Shown here: positions 1-7,935 of the stretch, piece by piece
How positions within the stretch are numbered: the first letter of the stretch is position 1
Layout of the letters: the number at the start of each line of letters is the position of its first letter
From: Candidatus Melainabacteria bacterium
GTDB taxonomy: Bacteria; Cyanobacteriota; Vampirovibrionia; 2-02-FULL-35-15
Direction: 5' to 3'
DNA length: 49,510 nt
NCBI GenBank assembly: GCA_023250205.1
Contig: JAHFBE010000004.1
Location: forward strand, 4,359-53,868
Made by a program: the position numbers and the translations under genes
The notes under the pieces: model-generated
The model's input: only the letters and a program-made list of their open reading frames with translations
Databases searched by the model: none
Told to the model about the DNA's origin: nothing

Positions 1-141
1 AAGAGCATATGCAGGTATGGTTACTATAGGACCGGCAATACCAGCACCACCACCTAATCCACCTTCTCCGCCATGGTGTGCTTCTGATGGCAAAGCAAAA
101 AGAGACAGGGAAATAATTAATAGAAATAATTTTAAATTCAT
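1..141 (-). CDS. Secreted Gly-rich protein, 5' part only
   Basis: The gene runs off the left edge of the window, so only its first 47 codons are visible. They read without a stop from an ATG at 141. The N-terminus is a clear Sec signal peptide: a Lys, a hydrophobic core (LFLLIISLSLFAL) and a probable cleavage after SEA. The mature start is rich in His and Gly (HHGGEGGLGGGAG). No strong Shine-Dalgarno is seen. The mature domain is missing, so function cannot be assigned; it is an exported or cell-envelope protein. It is absent from the ORF track because it is cut. Confidence 0.65.
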   Translation of the reverse strand, partial: MNLKLFLLIISLSLFALPSEAHHGGEGGLGGGAGIAGPIVTIPAYAL

Positions 142-214
142 TGAAACTAAAGCCAAGCAATTACAGAAATAACCGTGTAATTTTAGCTTAATGATTGGAG
201 CAATACAAAAAGGA

Positions 215-394
215 TTAGTTTTTAATAACTTCATATCCTCTTTGTTGTAATCTGGCAATGTCTATTTTTTGTTGTTTTTTTGAGCTATCTCCTTCAGAAT
301 GATCTGTTCTTTCTAAATGATGTCTTAGCATTGATACTTGTTTTTGATTTAAGCCCGTTGTATCTATATATGACGGGATGCCTCTTAACTTCAT
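215..394 (-). CDS. Small hypothetical protein, 59 aa
   Basis: The ORF track starts this gene at 460, but the ATG at 394 (MKLRGIPSYIDTTG...) is preceded by a good Shine-Dalgarno, AAAGGAGA, five bases upstream. I therefore place the start there, giving 59 residues. The protein is hydrophilic, rich in Gln, Lys and His, and has no signal peptide or membrane segment. The sequence QKQVSMLRHHLERTDHSE looks helical. I do not recognise a family. It follows aprB on the same strand, but a palindromic repeat lies between them, so co-transcription is uncertain. Confidence 0.6.
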   Translation of the reverse strand: MKLRGIPSYIDTTGLNQKQVSMLRHHLERTDHSEGDSSKKQQKIDIARLQQRGYEVIKN

Positions 395-488
395 AAAATC
401 TCCTTTAATATTAAAGTTTTGTAGTTTAGATATTAAAGCATGCTCTATTCCTAAAATCAATTAAGGTAAAATTTGTTATAACTATTCA

Positions 489-587
489 CGTCATTGCGAG
501 GAGGCTCTGAAAGAGCCGACGTGGCAATCTCCAAACGTTCTTGAGATTGCTTCGTCGTCCGCCATAGGCGGACTCCTCGCAATGACG
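489..587. repeat. Palindromic interspersed repeat, copy 1 (complete)
   Basis: The ends CGTCATTGCGAGGAG and CTCCTCGCAATGACG are perfect inverted repeats. Inside lies a second inverted pair, GGCAATCTC and GAGATTGC. It sits between the aprB stop and the 59-residue gene. The same family occurs in whole or in part near 19.2, 21.5, 22.0, 28.4, 28.9, 31.6, 32.3 and 48.1 kb. It would fold into a long cruciform or RNA hairpin and could act as a 3' end structure. Confidence 0.85.
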
Positions 588-635
588 TTATGAGCTAGCA
601 ATTTAAAAGACCTAAACGTTTAATATTAGTCGTTC

Positions 636-1058
636 TTAAATCCCACTTCCTAGATCTAGAAAAGTCTTTGAAATACCTTTAAAAGAGTCAATTGAGTCTG
701 TAAATTCCTCAGGATTAATTAGTGTGGACAAACTGGCTTCATTCCTGGCTGGGGTTTCAAAGACTTCTTCATTTCCTTTTTCATCTTTAATTGTCCAGAT
801 GGTTTTATCTCTGTAGGCGCGTGATTTTAAAGAACCTTGTTTACCTGTAATTTCAAATGGAAGTCTAATATCGATAGCCTGTTGTGGACATATTTTTACA
901 CATGCAACACAGTCCCAACAATCTGCATTGCAGGCAATTTGTGCTTTTCCATTTGATTGCATTAAAATTAAATCGCCAGGACAAGCCATATTACAAGGAG
1001 TTTCATGATCTGGAAACCCACAACCATTACATAAATTTTGATCAATGTAAATGCCCAT
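636..1058 (-). CDS. aprB: Adenylylsulfate reductase beta subunit (AprB-like ferredoxin)
   Basis: This 140-residue ferredoxin subunit would pass electrons through two [4Fe-4S] clusters to AprA, which reduces adenosine 5'-phosphosulfate to sulfite and AMP in the cytoplasm. Two Cys clusters are visible: CNGCG...CNMACPGDL near residues 11-29 and CNADCWDCVACVKICP near 43-58. The Trp in DCWDC matches the AprB position placed near the flavin in known structures. The tail (IWTIKDEKGNEEVFETPAR) also follows AprB rather than a generic ferredoxin. The start ATG at 1058 has no strong ribosome binding site. Unusually, aprA is not adjacent: a gene on the opposite strand separates the two. No sat or apr-associated membrane gene is visible. 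Confidence 0.8.
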   Translation of the reverse strand: MGIYIDQNLCNGCGFPDHETPCNMACPGDLILMQSNGKAQIACNADCWDCVACVKICPQQAIDIRLPFEITGKQGSLKSRAYRDKTIWTIKDEKGNEEVFETPARNEASLSTLINPEEFTDSIDSFKGISKTFLDLGSGI

Positions 1059-1159
1059 ACCTTTTAATGGTAAATCGTTCTGATTTAAAATTCAATATTA
1101 ATTTATTATTAAGATCTAAATTGTGATGTGTTTAGCTGCTAAAAGCATTTAAATCTTAA

Positions 1160-1189
1160 TTGACTCTATAAGGTGCAGATTTGTAGAAT
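1160..1189 (+). promoter_or_regulatory. Sigma-70-like promoter of the 174-aa gene
   Basis: TTGACT (1160-1165) and TAGAAT (1184-1189) are separated by 18 bases. The -10 ends only eight bases before the ATG at 1198 and there is no Shine-Dalgarno, so the transcript would start at or within about two bases of the start codon. Confidence 0.6.
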
Positions 1190-1197
1190 AGGTTCTT

Positions 1198-1722
1198 ATG
1201 TTTGGATTATCAAAATTATTTTCAAACCCACCTGTTAAGCCGCCAACTCCAGTTTTCCCTCAGGTAAAAATTGACAAACCATCAATTGATGAACTCTTAG
1301 AGAGAGCAAGGAATACCCTCGATGTTACTGATATTAAAGTTCTTTTAGATAGTGCAGCTGAAAATGATGTTCCTGTAATTCTTGAGCTTCAATTTGAGGG
1401 AAATGCTCTTATTACAATAGCTGCTGCAAGGATTCAAAGAACTTCTACTTATATGGGAAATCTAGTAGTTAGATTTAAGGATTTTTCTGAAGAGGATAGA
1501 TTGTTAGCCAGAAAAGCTATGGAGCTAATAGTTGGAGAATCAGCCAGACGTTTTAATCCACCCCATTGCATGTTCTTTTATAGTGATGTTCAACTTATGT
1601 TGTCACAAGATGGAAAAAATAATCATAAAGTTACTCAGATTCATTTGCCAAATAACATTAAGTCAAAAATAAAAGATAAGGAAAATAAAATATTTACTGT
1701 AGATTCTGTTGAAGATTTGTAA
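1198..1722 (+). CDS. Hypothetical protein between aprB and aprA, 174 aa
   Basis: I do not recognise a family. The N-terminus (FGLSKLFSNPPVKPPTPVFP) is a short Pro-rich stretch followed by a compact alpha/beta-looking domain. There is no signal peptide or membrane helix. A good promoter ends eight bases before the ATG, so it is probably expressed on its own as a leaderless or nearly leaderless mRNA. It is oriented against both apr genes and its stop lies five bases from the aprA stop, so the pair is convergent with little room for a terminator. Its position splits the AprAB pair, but nothing in the protein suggests a role in sulfur metabolism. Confidence 0.75.
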   Translation: MFGLSKLFSNPPVKPPTPVFPQVKIDKPSIDELLERARNTLDVTDIKVLLDSAAENDVPVILELQFEGNALITIAAARIQRTSTYMGNLVVRFKDFSEEDRLLARKAMELIVGESARRFNPPHCMFFYSDVQLMLSQDGKNNHKVTQIHLPNNIKSKIKDKENKIFTVDSVEDL

Positions 1723-1727
1723 TTAGC

Positions 1728-3485
1728 CTACTTTTGAAGCGTTTTTAAATTAAGAGTTTCACATTTTCTTTCGATAATGCTTACTTTATCTTTTTCTTTA
1801 TCATAGACTGAGTTTATAAATTTTAACCAGTTTTTATCGTCACGGTTGGGATAGTCCCCCCTGCTTTGATAAATAGGCCATCTAGTTTCTTTTCTATATA
1901 AAAGATGTTCTATTAACACAGTCGCTACATCAAGTCTATCTATGACTTCATGGCATTTCATAAGTTCATGGAGATTTTGAGCATAAAGATATTTTGTTTC
2001 TTCTTTTAACTGTTTTATATGTTTTCTTGCTTTTAAAAGTTTTTGTTCATTTAAAATATAATCACTTGAAATGCCACCGGCATATTCATCCATAATTTTT
2101 TGCATTCTAAGTTCTAGTTCGTCAGGCAAGATTTCTTTGCTTTGTCTTTCCATGAAATTAAATACTCTTTTTAATTCATCTTTAATATCTTTATCATTTA
2201 TGTCTTCAGAATTAATTTTATTTAGATTTGGAATAATATCTCTTGCTGCAATCATTCCTTCTGCACCTGCTCCAGAGAGATATTTCTTTGGTGCTCCTCC
2301 TGCTACATCTCCAGCAGCATAAAGGTTTTCAATGTTAGACATTCTGTTTGTGTTTATCCAGTAACCTGCCTGTGCATGTCCACCTACGATATATGGTTCA
2401 GTACTGGTAATCTCTGGTGGATCTATATCAGGAGTAGTTCCTCTGCTTGTCCAGTATAAAGTTAATCCTGGCGTCATATGCAAATAAAATGCTTTTAATT
2501 TTTCTGCCTGCTCTTTGGTAAGGTGTGTGGTATCTAAATAACAAGGGCCTCTTCCTTCTTTGTTTTCCTGCAATGTAGCCCACATTCTCATTGCAGTTGG
2601 CATGGATTTACCACCCTTCTCTAGATATCTTTCCTCTAGATATCTTTCCCCAAGGGAGTTTACCTGCTGTGCTTTAACACCCTGAGCTACTGCTCCTGTT
2701 GGTGCCATTAGATCCTTTATTCTCATGCTTACATAGCGCATCTCAAATGTAGTCATTTCAGCACCAGCTCGTATACCTATTGCATAGCCTGCTCCAGTAT
2801 TGAAAGGTGAATACCACATTTTATGCCTGGATTCACCTTCGTTATTTGGCTTATAAATTCCGCTTGCACCACCGGTTGCTACAAGAACAGCTTTAGCCTG
2901 AATCACATAAAATTTCCCATCCCTTACTCCAAATCCAAACGCTCCGCAGACTTTGTTCTTATCTTTGATTAGGTTTGTGACAACAACTCTATTTAAAATT
3001 TTTGCTTTAGTGGCTTTAGTAGCCTGAGCAATGATGGGTTTAACTCTTTCTCCCTGCACGACAATAGATCCACGTCCCCGGGTATAATACTCTCCGTTTT
3101 CATCTTTTGGTATTGGTAAACCCCACTCTTCAAGAAGTTTAACTACATTGTTTATTTCTTTTGCAATTGTGTAAACAAGATCTTCTCTTATAAGATCCAT
3201 AGAATCATTCTTTACATACTCTACAAATGATTCAGGTGTTTGCCCCGGAGTTAAATAAGCATTTATTGCATTCACTCCTGCAGCCAAACAACCACTTCTA
3301 TCAATATGAGCCTTTTCAAGAATTAAAACATCAATATTTGGATTTAATTTTTTTGCTTCATATGCAGCAAAACAACCAGCAGCACCAGCACCAATGATTA
3401 AAAAATCTGTTTTAATTTTTTCAATTTTCTCTGAATTAAAATCCATAGCTAATAGTTTACCAATTGTATGAAAAAGCTTACTCAA
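1728..3485 (-). CDS. aprA: Adenylylsulfate reductase alpha subunit (AprA-like flavoprotein)
   Basis: This is a 585-residue FAD protein of the fumarate reductase/AprA superfamily. Its predicted role is to reduce APS to sulfite at the flavin, with AprB as electron donor. The dinucleotide motif IIGAGAAGCFAAYEA lies near residues 30-44, and a second FAD-contact motif (LYAAGDVAGGA) is in the C-terminal half. The segment WYSPFNTGAGYAIGIRAGAE followed by EMRYVSMRIKD aligns by eye with the AprA substrate region, including the Arg of its RxKD element. The start is a TTG at 3485; an ATG at 3446 would give 572 residues, and neither has a clear Shine-Dalgarno. An assimilatory role is likely because no dissimilatory sulfite reductase or electron-transfer genes are nearby. 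Another fumarate reductase-like oxidoreductase is the main alternative. Confidence 0.78.
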   Translation of the reverse strand: MSKLFHTIGKLLAMDFNSEKIEKIKTDFLIIGAGAAGCFAAYEAKKLNPNIDVLILEKAHIDRSGCLAAGVNAINAYLTPGQTPESFVEYVKNDSMDLIREDLVYTIAKEINNVVKLLEEWGLPIPKDENGEYYTRGRGSIVVQGERVKPIIAQATKATKAKILNRVVVTNLIKDKNKVCGAFGFGVRDGKFYVIQAKAVLVATGGASGIYKPNNEGESRHKMWYSPFNTGAGYAIGIRAGAEMTTFEMRYVSMRIKDLMAPTGAVAQGVKAQQVNSLGERYLEERYLEKGGKSMPTAMRMWATLQENKEGRGPCYLDTTHLTKEQAEKLKAFYLHMTPGLTLYWTSRGTTPDIDPPEITSTEPYIVGGHAQAGYWINTNRMSNIENLYAAGDVAGGAPKKYLSGAGAEGMIAARDIIPNLNKINSEDINDKDIKDELKRVFNFMERQSKEILPDELELRMQKIMDEYAGGISSDYILNEQKLLKARKHIKQLKEETKYLYAQNLHELMKCHEVIDRLDVATVLIEHLLYRKETRWPIYQSRGDYPNRDDKNWLKFINSVYDKEKDKVSIIERKCETLNLKTLQK

Positions 3486-3534
3486 TTACTACACAAATTT
3501 TCCAAATAAAATAGATTATCGATCAATATAGACT

Positions 3535-3540
3535 TATAAT
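3535..3540 (+). promoter_or_regulatory. -10 element TATAAT of the 543-aa gene
   Basis: A consensus TATAAT lies 18 bases before the ATG at 3559. No good -35 is seen at the usual distance. The resulting leader would be about 12 bases. Confidence 0.45.
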
Positions 3541-3558
3541 ATTCATCAAGAGTTACAA

Positions 3559-5190
3559 ATGGACAACATAATTAACAGGGTTGGTGGAAATCCTTTACCG
3601 CCTTCTGATAAAAGTAAGGCTTTAATAGTACATCCGTCTTCTGCTAAATCTGAAAATAATTCTAAGGGAACTGAGCCTGAGAGACTCCCTGTAGAAACGG
3701 TTGATCATCGTCAGTATCCTCATTTACTGGTTGGGTTGAGAAATGCACTTATACCTTTTGAAACACTGGAAAAATATATTTCCTGGCAAAGAAGTAAACT
3801 AGAAACAAATGATATCCTTCGTTTTCGTAATGCAACAAGAATAGATCGTAATGTTCAGGGAACGATGGAAGACTTGATATCCAGCTTCTCAAAGAATAAT
3901 ACAGATCTAATAGCAGTATTAAAGAAAAGGCTGATTTTGTCTTTGGACTTTGAAGAAAAAGTTGTTCTTTTAAAAACATTCTTTTCTACTGAAAATGAAA
4001 GTGAGCTTTATGATTCTTTTTTACTTCCTTCTTTGGAGCAAAGACAGGGATTTGAAAATTTTGATACGAATCATCAGTTTGCTATGTATTTTTTGTCATC
4101 TCTGGATGATAAAACTGTAAACAAAATTCTCTCAGAAATTGACTATGGACATGTAACTGACCCCGAAGCTTTAGCAAAATCACTCCTAAAAATTACACCT
4201 CCTGAACATATATTTGATTTCTTAATTAAAATGAATGACAAGCTTTTGGCTGAAAATAATGATTCTCCTGAGCATAAGGAAAAAATTGAACAGATACAAA
4301 GAATATTTGTCCTTTGTTTAAAGGAGTTAGAAGAGATTCCAGGATTTCTTCCAAAAGAACATTTAAAAAGAATCTATGACACTACGACTGATTATGATAT
4401 TAGAAATGAGATGGCAGACATTATAGCGATCCATTCACCCGGAGAAGCTACAAAGATATTTACAAACAGATTTAAAGATCAAGGTGACTTTAGTGATGAA
4501 ATAAGAAGAAAACGTTTTTATGCTATTAGCCACTATGCAAATGCAAATAAAGAATATGCAGTGCCAACTGTAAAAGATATGCTTTATAAAGAAGAAGATC
4601 CTTTTGTTGCTGCTATTGCAATCTACCAGTTAGTAAATGTCTGTAATCCAGAAGGGCAAGGAGCTTTGGCTAATTTAATAGTTAAGCAAATTAGAGAATG
4701 TAAGCCGTCAATTCCACTTGGAACAGCAATATCATTATTGCCATATAATGAAAACTTTGAAAGGGTTATAAAAAATATTTTAAGCAGATACTACAAGCCA
4801 AATGAGGGCTTAAAACAAGCACTTAAACAATTGGAGAACATTCCACTTTCTCCAATTTCAAGATCTGATAAAAACGTGATTTTGTTTAACCCTACTTTAG
4901 AGCACAACTCAGATCTTGTAATGATTTTAATTGATACAGTTGGACTTGAAAATTTAATTAAATGGGCAACAAATACTAAAAAAGATATTTCCAGAGAAGA
5001 ACTTTCTAGTAAAAACAATGCATTGGATATTTTGGATTATGCTTGGCAATCTCATAGGGTAGAAATGACTGAGATGTTTCTTGAGCTAATGCCATTAGGA
5101 GAAGATAGTGAATTGAAATTAGCTTCCAAAGGGTTAATTGGAATTGGTGGAGCAAAGGATGAAGCGCCTGAATTAAAGCCTTTGAGTTAA
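3559..5190 (+). CDS. Helical (HEAT-like) repeat protein, 543 aa, unknown function
   Basis: The first 50 residues are hydrophilic and probably disordered. The rest is almost entirely predicted helix, with repeated hydrophobic patterns such as EEDPFVAAIAIYQLVNVCNP that resemble HEAT/armadillo-type scaffolds. No catalytic motif, signal peptide or membrane helix is visible. It is followed 138 bases later by a membrane-anchored AAA+ ATPase on the same strand, so a scaffold or adaptor role with that ATPase is possible but unproven. Assignment to a helical-repeat fold is by eye only. Confidence 0.75.
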   Translation: MDNIINRVGGNPLPPSDKSKALIVHPSSAKSENNSKGTEPERLPVETVDHRQYPHLLVGLRNALIPFETLEKYISWQRSKLETNDILRFRNATRIDRNVQGTMEDLISSFSKNNTDLIAVLKKRLILSLDFEEKVVLLKTFFSTENESELYDSFLLPSLEQRQGFENFDTNHQFAMYFLSSLDDKTVNKILSEIDYGHVTDPEALAKSLLKITPPEHIFDFLIKMNDKLLAENNDSPEHKEKIEQIQRIFVLCLKELEEIPGFLPKEHLKRIYDTTTDYDIRNEMADIIAIHSPGEATKIFTNRFKDQGDFSDEIRRKRFYAISHYANANKEYAVPTVKDMLYKEEDPFVAAIAIYQLVNVCNPEGQGALANLIVKQIRECKPSIPLGTAISLLPYNENFERVIKNILSRYYKPNEGLKQALKQLENIPLSPISRSDKNVILFNPTLEHNSDLVMILIDTVGLENLIKWATNTKKDISREELSSKNNALDILDYAWQSHRVEMTEMFLELMPLGEDSELKLASKGLIGIGGAKDEAPELKPLS

Positions 5191-5328
5191 GTAGTAAGAA
5201 CAAATCTTTATAATGAATTAATTTTTGTAGGCTTAAAAAGGTTGATTCAAGACCGTTAATTTCGCTATTATTTAAATATAGTTTTGGTTAAGAATTATTT
5301 AAGAAGGAAATAATCTAGAGGGATTTAT

Positions 5329-6732
5329 ATGGTTGGAGGAGTTACTTTTTCACCAAGCGGTTATTGGGATAGTTATGTCTCAGGAGCTACAACACCTCTT
5401 TCAGGAAGAAAACTGAGAGGGGAATATACGAGTATTGATGAGGCTGTAACAGAATCAAAAAAGACTGATATAACAGACTATGTAAAAAAAGGTCATTTGT
5501 GGGGTGGAGTAAGTACAGGAGTAGGGGCATTATTTGGCTATTTCTATACAAAAGTAGAAAGTGGTTTTTGGAAAGCAATACTTGGTTTTATAAGTGCTAC
5601 CAATATTCTTAGTGGATTAGCTCAAGTAGTGATTGCAACTGTTTGTAAAAACCCTGAAGAGGAAAAGATGAAACAACTTCTTCCTAATTATATTACAAAG
5701 GAAGATGCTTCAATAACCCTGGATGAGATGGATTTAGAAAAACATCAAAAGGAGACCCTTGAATTTATTGTAGATAAAGCAAAAAAACAAGGAGTGGTAG
5801 TTAATGCTTACGGACCTGTTGGGGTTGGCAAAACTATGAGTGGAAGAGCTATTGGTGGGGAACTTGTTAAACAGGGCGCCTGTAAAGCGGCTAAAGTATG
5901 GATTTCAAAAGATGATTTTCTTAAGGTTGAAACTATAGATAGAGCTGGCAAGCCTATTTCTATTTTTGGATATACGATTGTTGGTGGTGAAACAATAGCA
6001 CAGAGAATTGAAAGAGTCGTTGCAAATGCAATTAAACATTATAAGGAAACTGGTGAATATGTCGTTGTTGTTTTAGATGAAGCTCAAGTTCTTCTTGAAG
6101 GTCATGATATGTGGGGGGATTATAAATATAATAGGAGTTCAACTGATCCAAATGATAGACCTCAAGTTATTCAAGCATGGGCAAAAATTGTTGATAGGGT
6201 TCAAAGTGAAACAGGAGATTGTAAAGGTGTAGTGTTGGTCTCAACTTCTAATTGTGAATATAATCCATTTGAATTTTTGAAAAGAAGGATGGAGGATTTG
6301 CATTTAAATAGACCAGATGAAGAACGTAGAGAACAATTTTACAGAACATATATTCCAAAATTTTTAAAGAAAAATGGACTTGAATCAATTACATTAAACG
6401 ATAATGACTATAAAGAACTTGCAAAAATAGGAACAGAAAATGTATTTAAAAAATATTATGAACATATGCGTACAACAGGTTCATTTGCTTATGATCATCT
6501 CCCTGACTATGTAAGGCCTTTTGAGGAAGAACTTAAAAAGTATCCAATGTTACATATTGATGCTATGGTGAAAGGTATAGATAAAGCAATTTTTGAAGCT
6601 AAAAAAGGAGGAGATTTTCTCTCTAAATTAAAAGAGAGATTAAGGCTAACTACAGATGAAGCTTTAGGTAGAAAGCAAGCAATTGAAGATGAACTTCAGG
6701 GAAGATTAAAAGACACTATATCAACTTATTAG
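5329..6732 (+). CDS. Membrane-anchored AAA+ ATPase, 467 aa
   Basis: Two neighbouring hydrophobic segments (about residues 57-74 and 80-105) form a likely membrane hairpin. They are followed by a single ATPase domain. Walker A is GPVGVGKTMS (about 162-171), Walker B is VVVVLDEAQVLL (about 243-254), and a sensor-1-like strand ends in VSTSN. The C-terminal 150 residues are helical with no protease or nuclease motif. The Walker B Asp-Glu pair is intact, so ATP hydrolysis is expected. A Shine-Dalgarno-like GAGGGA precedes the ATG. The next gene starts 25 bases after the stop and also has paired hydrophobic segments, so the two are probably one operon and may meet at the membrane. I do not recognise the subfamily. 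Confidence 0.8.
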   Translation: MVGGVTFSPSGYWDSYVSGATTPLSGRKLRGEYTSIDEAVTESKKTDITDYVKKGHLWGGVSTGVGALFGYFYTKVESGFWKAILGFISATNILSGLAQVVIATVCKNPEEEKMKQLLPNYITKEDASITLDEMDLEKHQKETLEFIVDKAKKQGVVVNAYGPVGVGKTMSGRAIGGELVKQGACKAAKVWISKDDFLKVETIDRAGKPISIFGYTIVGGETIAQRIERVVANAIKHYKETGEYVVVVLDEAQVLLEGHDMWGDYKYNRSSTDPNDRPQVIQAWAKIVDRVQSETGDCKGVVLVSTSNCEYNPFEFLKRRMEDLHLNRPDEERREQFYRTYIPKFLKKNGLESITLNDNDYKELAKIGTENVFKKYYEHMRTTGSFAYDHLPDYVRPFEEELKKYPMLHIDAMVKGIDKAIFEAKKGGDFLSKLKERLRLTTDEALGRKQAIEDELQGRLKDTISTY

Positions 6733-6757
6733 TAAGACTAAAATGAAATATTAAATA

Positions 6758-7798
6758 ATGCTAGATTCAACAAAAATACAAACTTTAAAAAATGGATTGT
6801 CTTTGGCTGTCTTTGTTCGTGATGAATTGAGAAGGCGCTCAGAAACAGGCTTACCAGCTGAGAATATAGATAAAAATCTTATTAGTGAAATAATTTCAGG
6901 AAATCCAGAAGCAAGAGCTAAATTGCCATCAGATCCTGAAGCTCAAGAATCAGTCTGTAAAGTAATAGCAGCACAAATAAGAATTGCAGATGAAATTAAT
7001 GAAAAAGAATCTATTACAAAAGATGAGTTAATGAATCTTTTAAATGAACCATGTGTTTCAGAAGCTATTCAAGAAACAGGAATGACCTCTAAAGATGTTA
7101 GAGAAATTCTAGGAAATACTTTTGACATGTTAATTGGACTTTCAACTCAGCTTACCGCGTCAGATCCGATTTCACAAATGTTTGCCGGATCAATACTTGT
7201 TAAACTTCGCACTTTTGGCATTTCTGATAAGGAGTTAAATGAATTAAGTAAAAACAAGAAAATATCTTTGTCATTATTACCTAAACTGTCACAAGCTGCT
7301 AAAGATAGTGGATTAGCTCCATTAATTGAAGGACGAGGTATTAATTTAAGTCTTTTAGAATTATTACCTTTACTTTTAGATCCTTCAACTAGTTCTGTTG
7401 TTTCTTCAAGTTCTGTACCTGAAAAACCAGCAACCAGTCCATTAACTTCATCTTCCCCTGCACCACAGCCAGAAGAAATTGTGGGTGCTGCAATCGGTGG
7501 TGTATTAGAAGGGTTAGGATTTAAGAAAGAAGGAGAAGAAAAAAAAACAACTACTCAAGAACAAAAAGATAAAGATAAAAAAGAAGAAAAAGTTGGCTGG
7601 GGAAATGGTTATGGAAAATGGATTCTTGGTGGATGCTCTGCACTTTTAGGGAGTATAGGATTTTTTGTGGAAGATAATGTTATAAAAACAGTTTTAATTG
7701 GTTTTGGGGCATTGGGTGTTGGTGGTGCAATAGCATCAAATGTTGAAAGTGTGCAGACTATGTTTGGTGCACCACCTAAACCTCAGAAACAATCTTAA
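6758..7798 (+). CDS. Membrane-associated hypothetical protein, 346 aa
   Basis: The first 210 residues are helical and soluble. A low-complexity Ser/Pro/Thr linker follows (about 212-240). Then comes a Gly-rich hydrophobic patch, a Lys/Glu-rich linker, and two C-terminal hydrophobic segments (about 287-325) rich in Gly and Ala. The layout suggests a cytosolic helical domain tethered to the membrane by its C-terminus. It lies 25 bases after the AAA+ gene and lacks its own clear promoter, so co-expression is likely. No known family is recognised, and function is inferred only from context. Confidence 0.75.
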   Translation: MLDSTKIQTLKNGLSLAVFVRDELRRRSETGLPAENIDKNLISEIISGNPEARAKLPSDPEAQESVCKVIAAQIRIADEINEKESITKDELMNLLNEPCVSEAIQETGMTSKDVREILGNTFDMLIGLSTQLTASDPISQMFAGSILVKLRTFGISDKELNELSKNKKISLSLLPKLSQAAKDSGLAPLIEGRGINLSLLELLPLLLDPSTSSVVSSSSVPEKPATSPLTSSSPAPQPEEIVGAAIGGVLEGLGFKKEGEEKKTTTQEQKDKDKKEEKVGWGNGYGKWILGGCSALLGSIGFFVEDNVIKTVLIGFGALGVGGAIASNVESVQTMFGAPPKPQKQS

Positions 7799-7880
7799 AC
7801 CCTTAAAAAACCATTAACTACAATTATCTTTACGTTAGTAAAACCCTGAAACTTGGAATGAAAACATTGTATTGCATATA

Positions 7881-7903
7881 GTGCTAGTTCTTTTGGCTAG
7901 TAC
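7881..7903. promoter_or_regulatory. Inverted repeat upstream of clpB (candidate operator)
   Basis: GTGCTAG and CTAGTAC form an inverted repeat with one mismatch and a nine-base spacer. The right arm lies where a -35 box would be for the TATAAT at 7922. The nine-base spacing resembles heat-shock operators, but the half-sites are not those of CIRCE. Confidence 0.4.
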
Positions 7904-7921
7904 AAAAACATTCTTAATCAT

Positions 7922-7927
7922 TATAAT
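7922..7927 (+). promoter_or_regulatory. -10 element TATAAT of clpB
   Basis: A consensus TATAAT ends eight bases before the clpB ATG at 7936. There is no Shine-Dalgarno, so the mRNA would be leaderless or nearly so. No consensus -35 is present, which fits control by an alternative sigma factor or an activator at the adjacent inverted repeat. Confidence 0.5.
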
Positions 7928-7935
7928 TATCTATT

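Noticed and set aside
884-1126. Plus-strand 80-residue ORF over aprB
   Set aside because: Antisense to a well-supported ferredoxin gene; no ribosome site.
5006-5203. Minus-strand 65-residue ORF at the end of the helical-repeat gene
   Set aside because: Shadow ORF of Leu/Phe-rich composition typical of antisense reading in AT-rich coding DNA.
7881-7903. CIRCE element for HrcA upstream of clpB
   Set aside because: The nine-base spacer fits, but the half-sites (GTGCTAG/CTAGTAC) are not TTAGCACTC/GAGTGCTAA; the resemblance is partly to the halves in swapped order.
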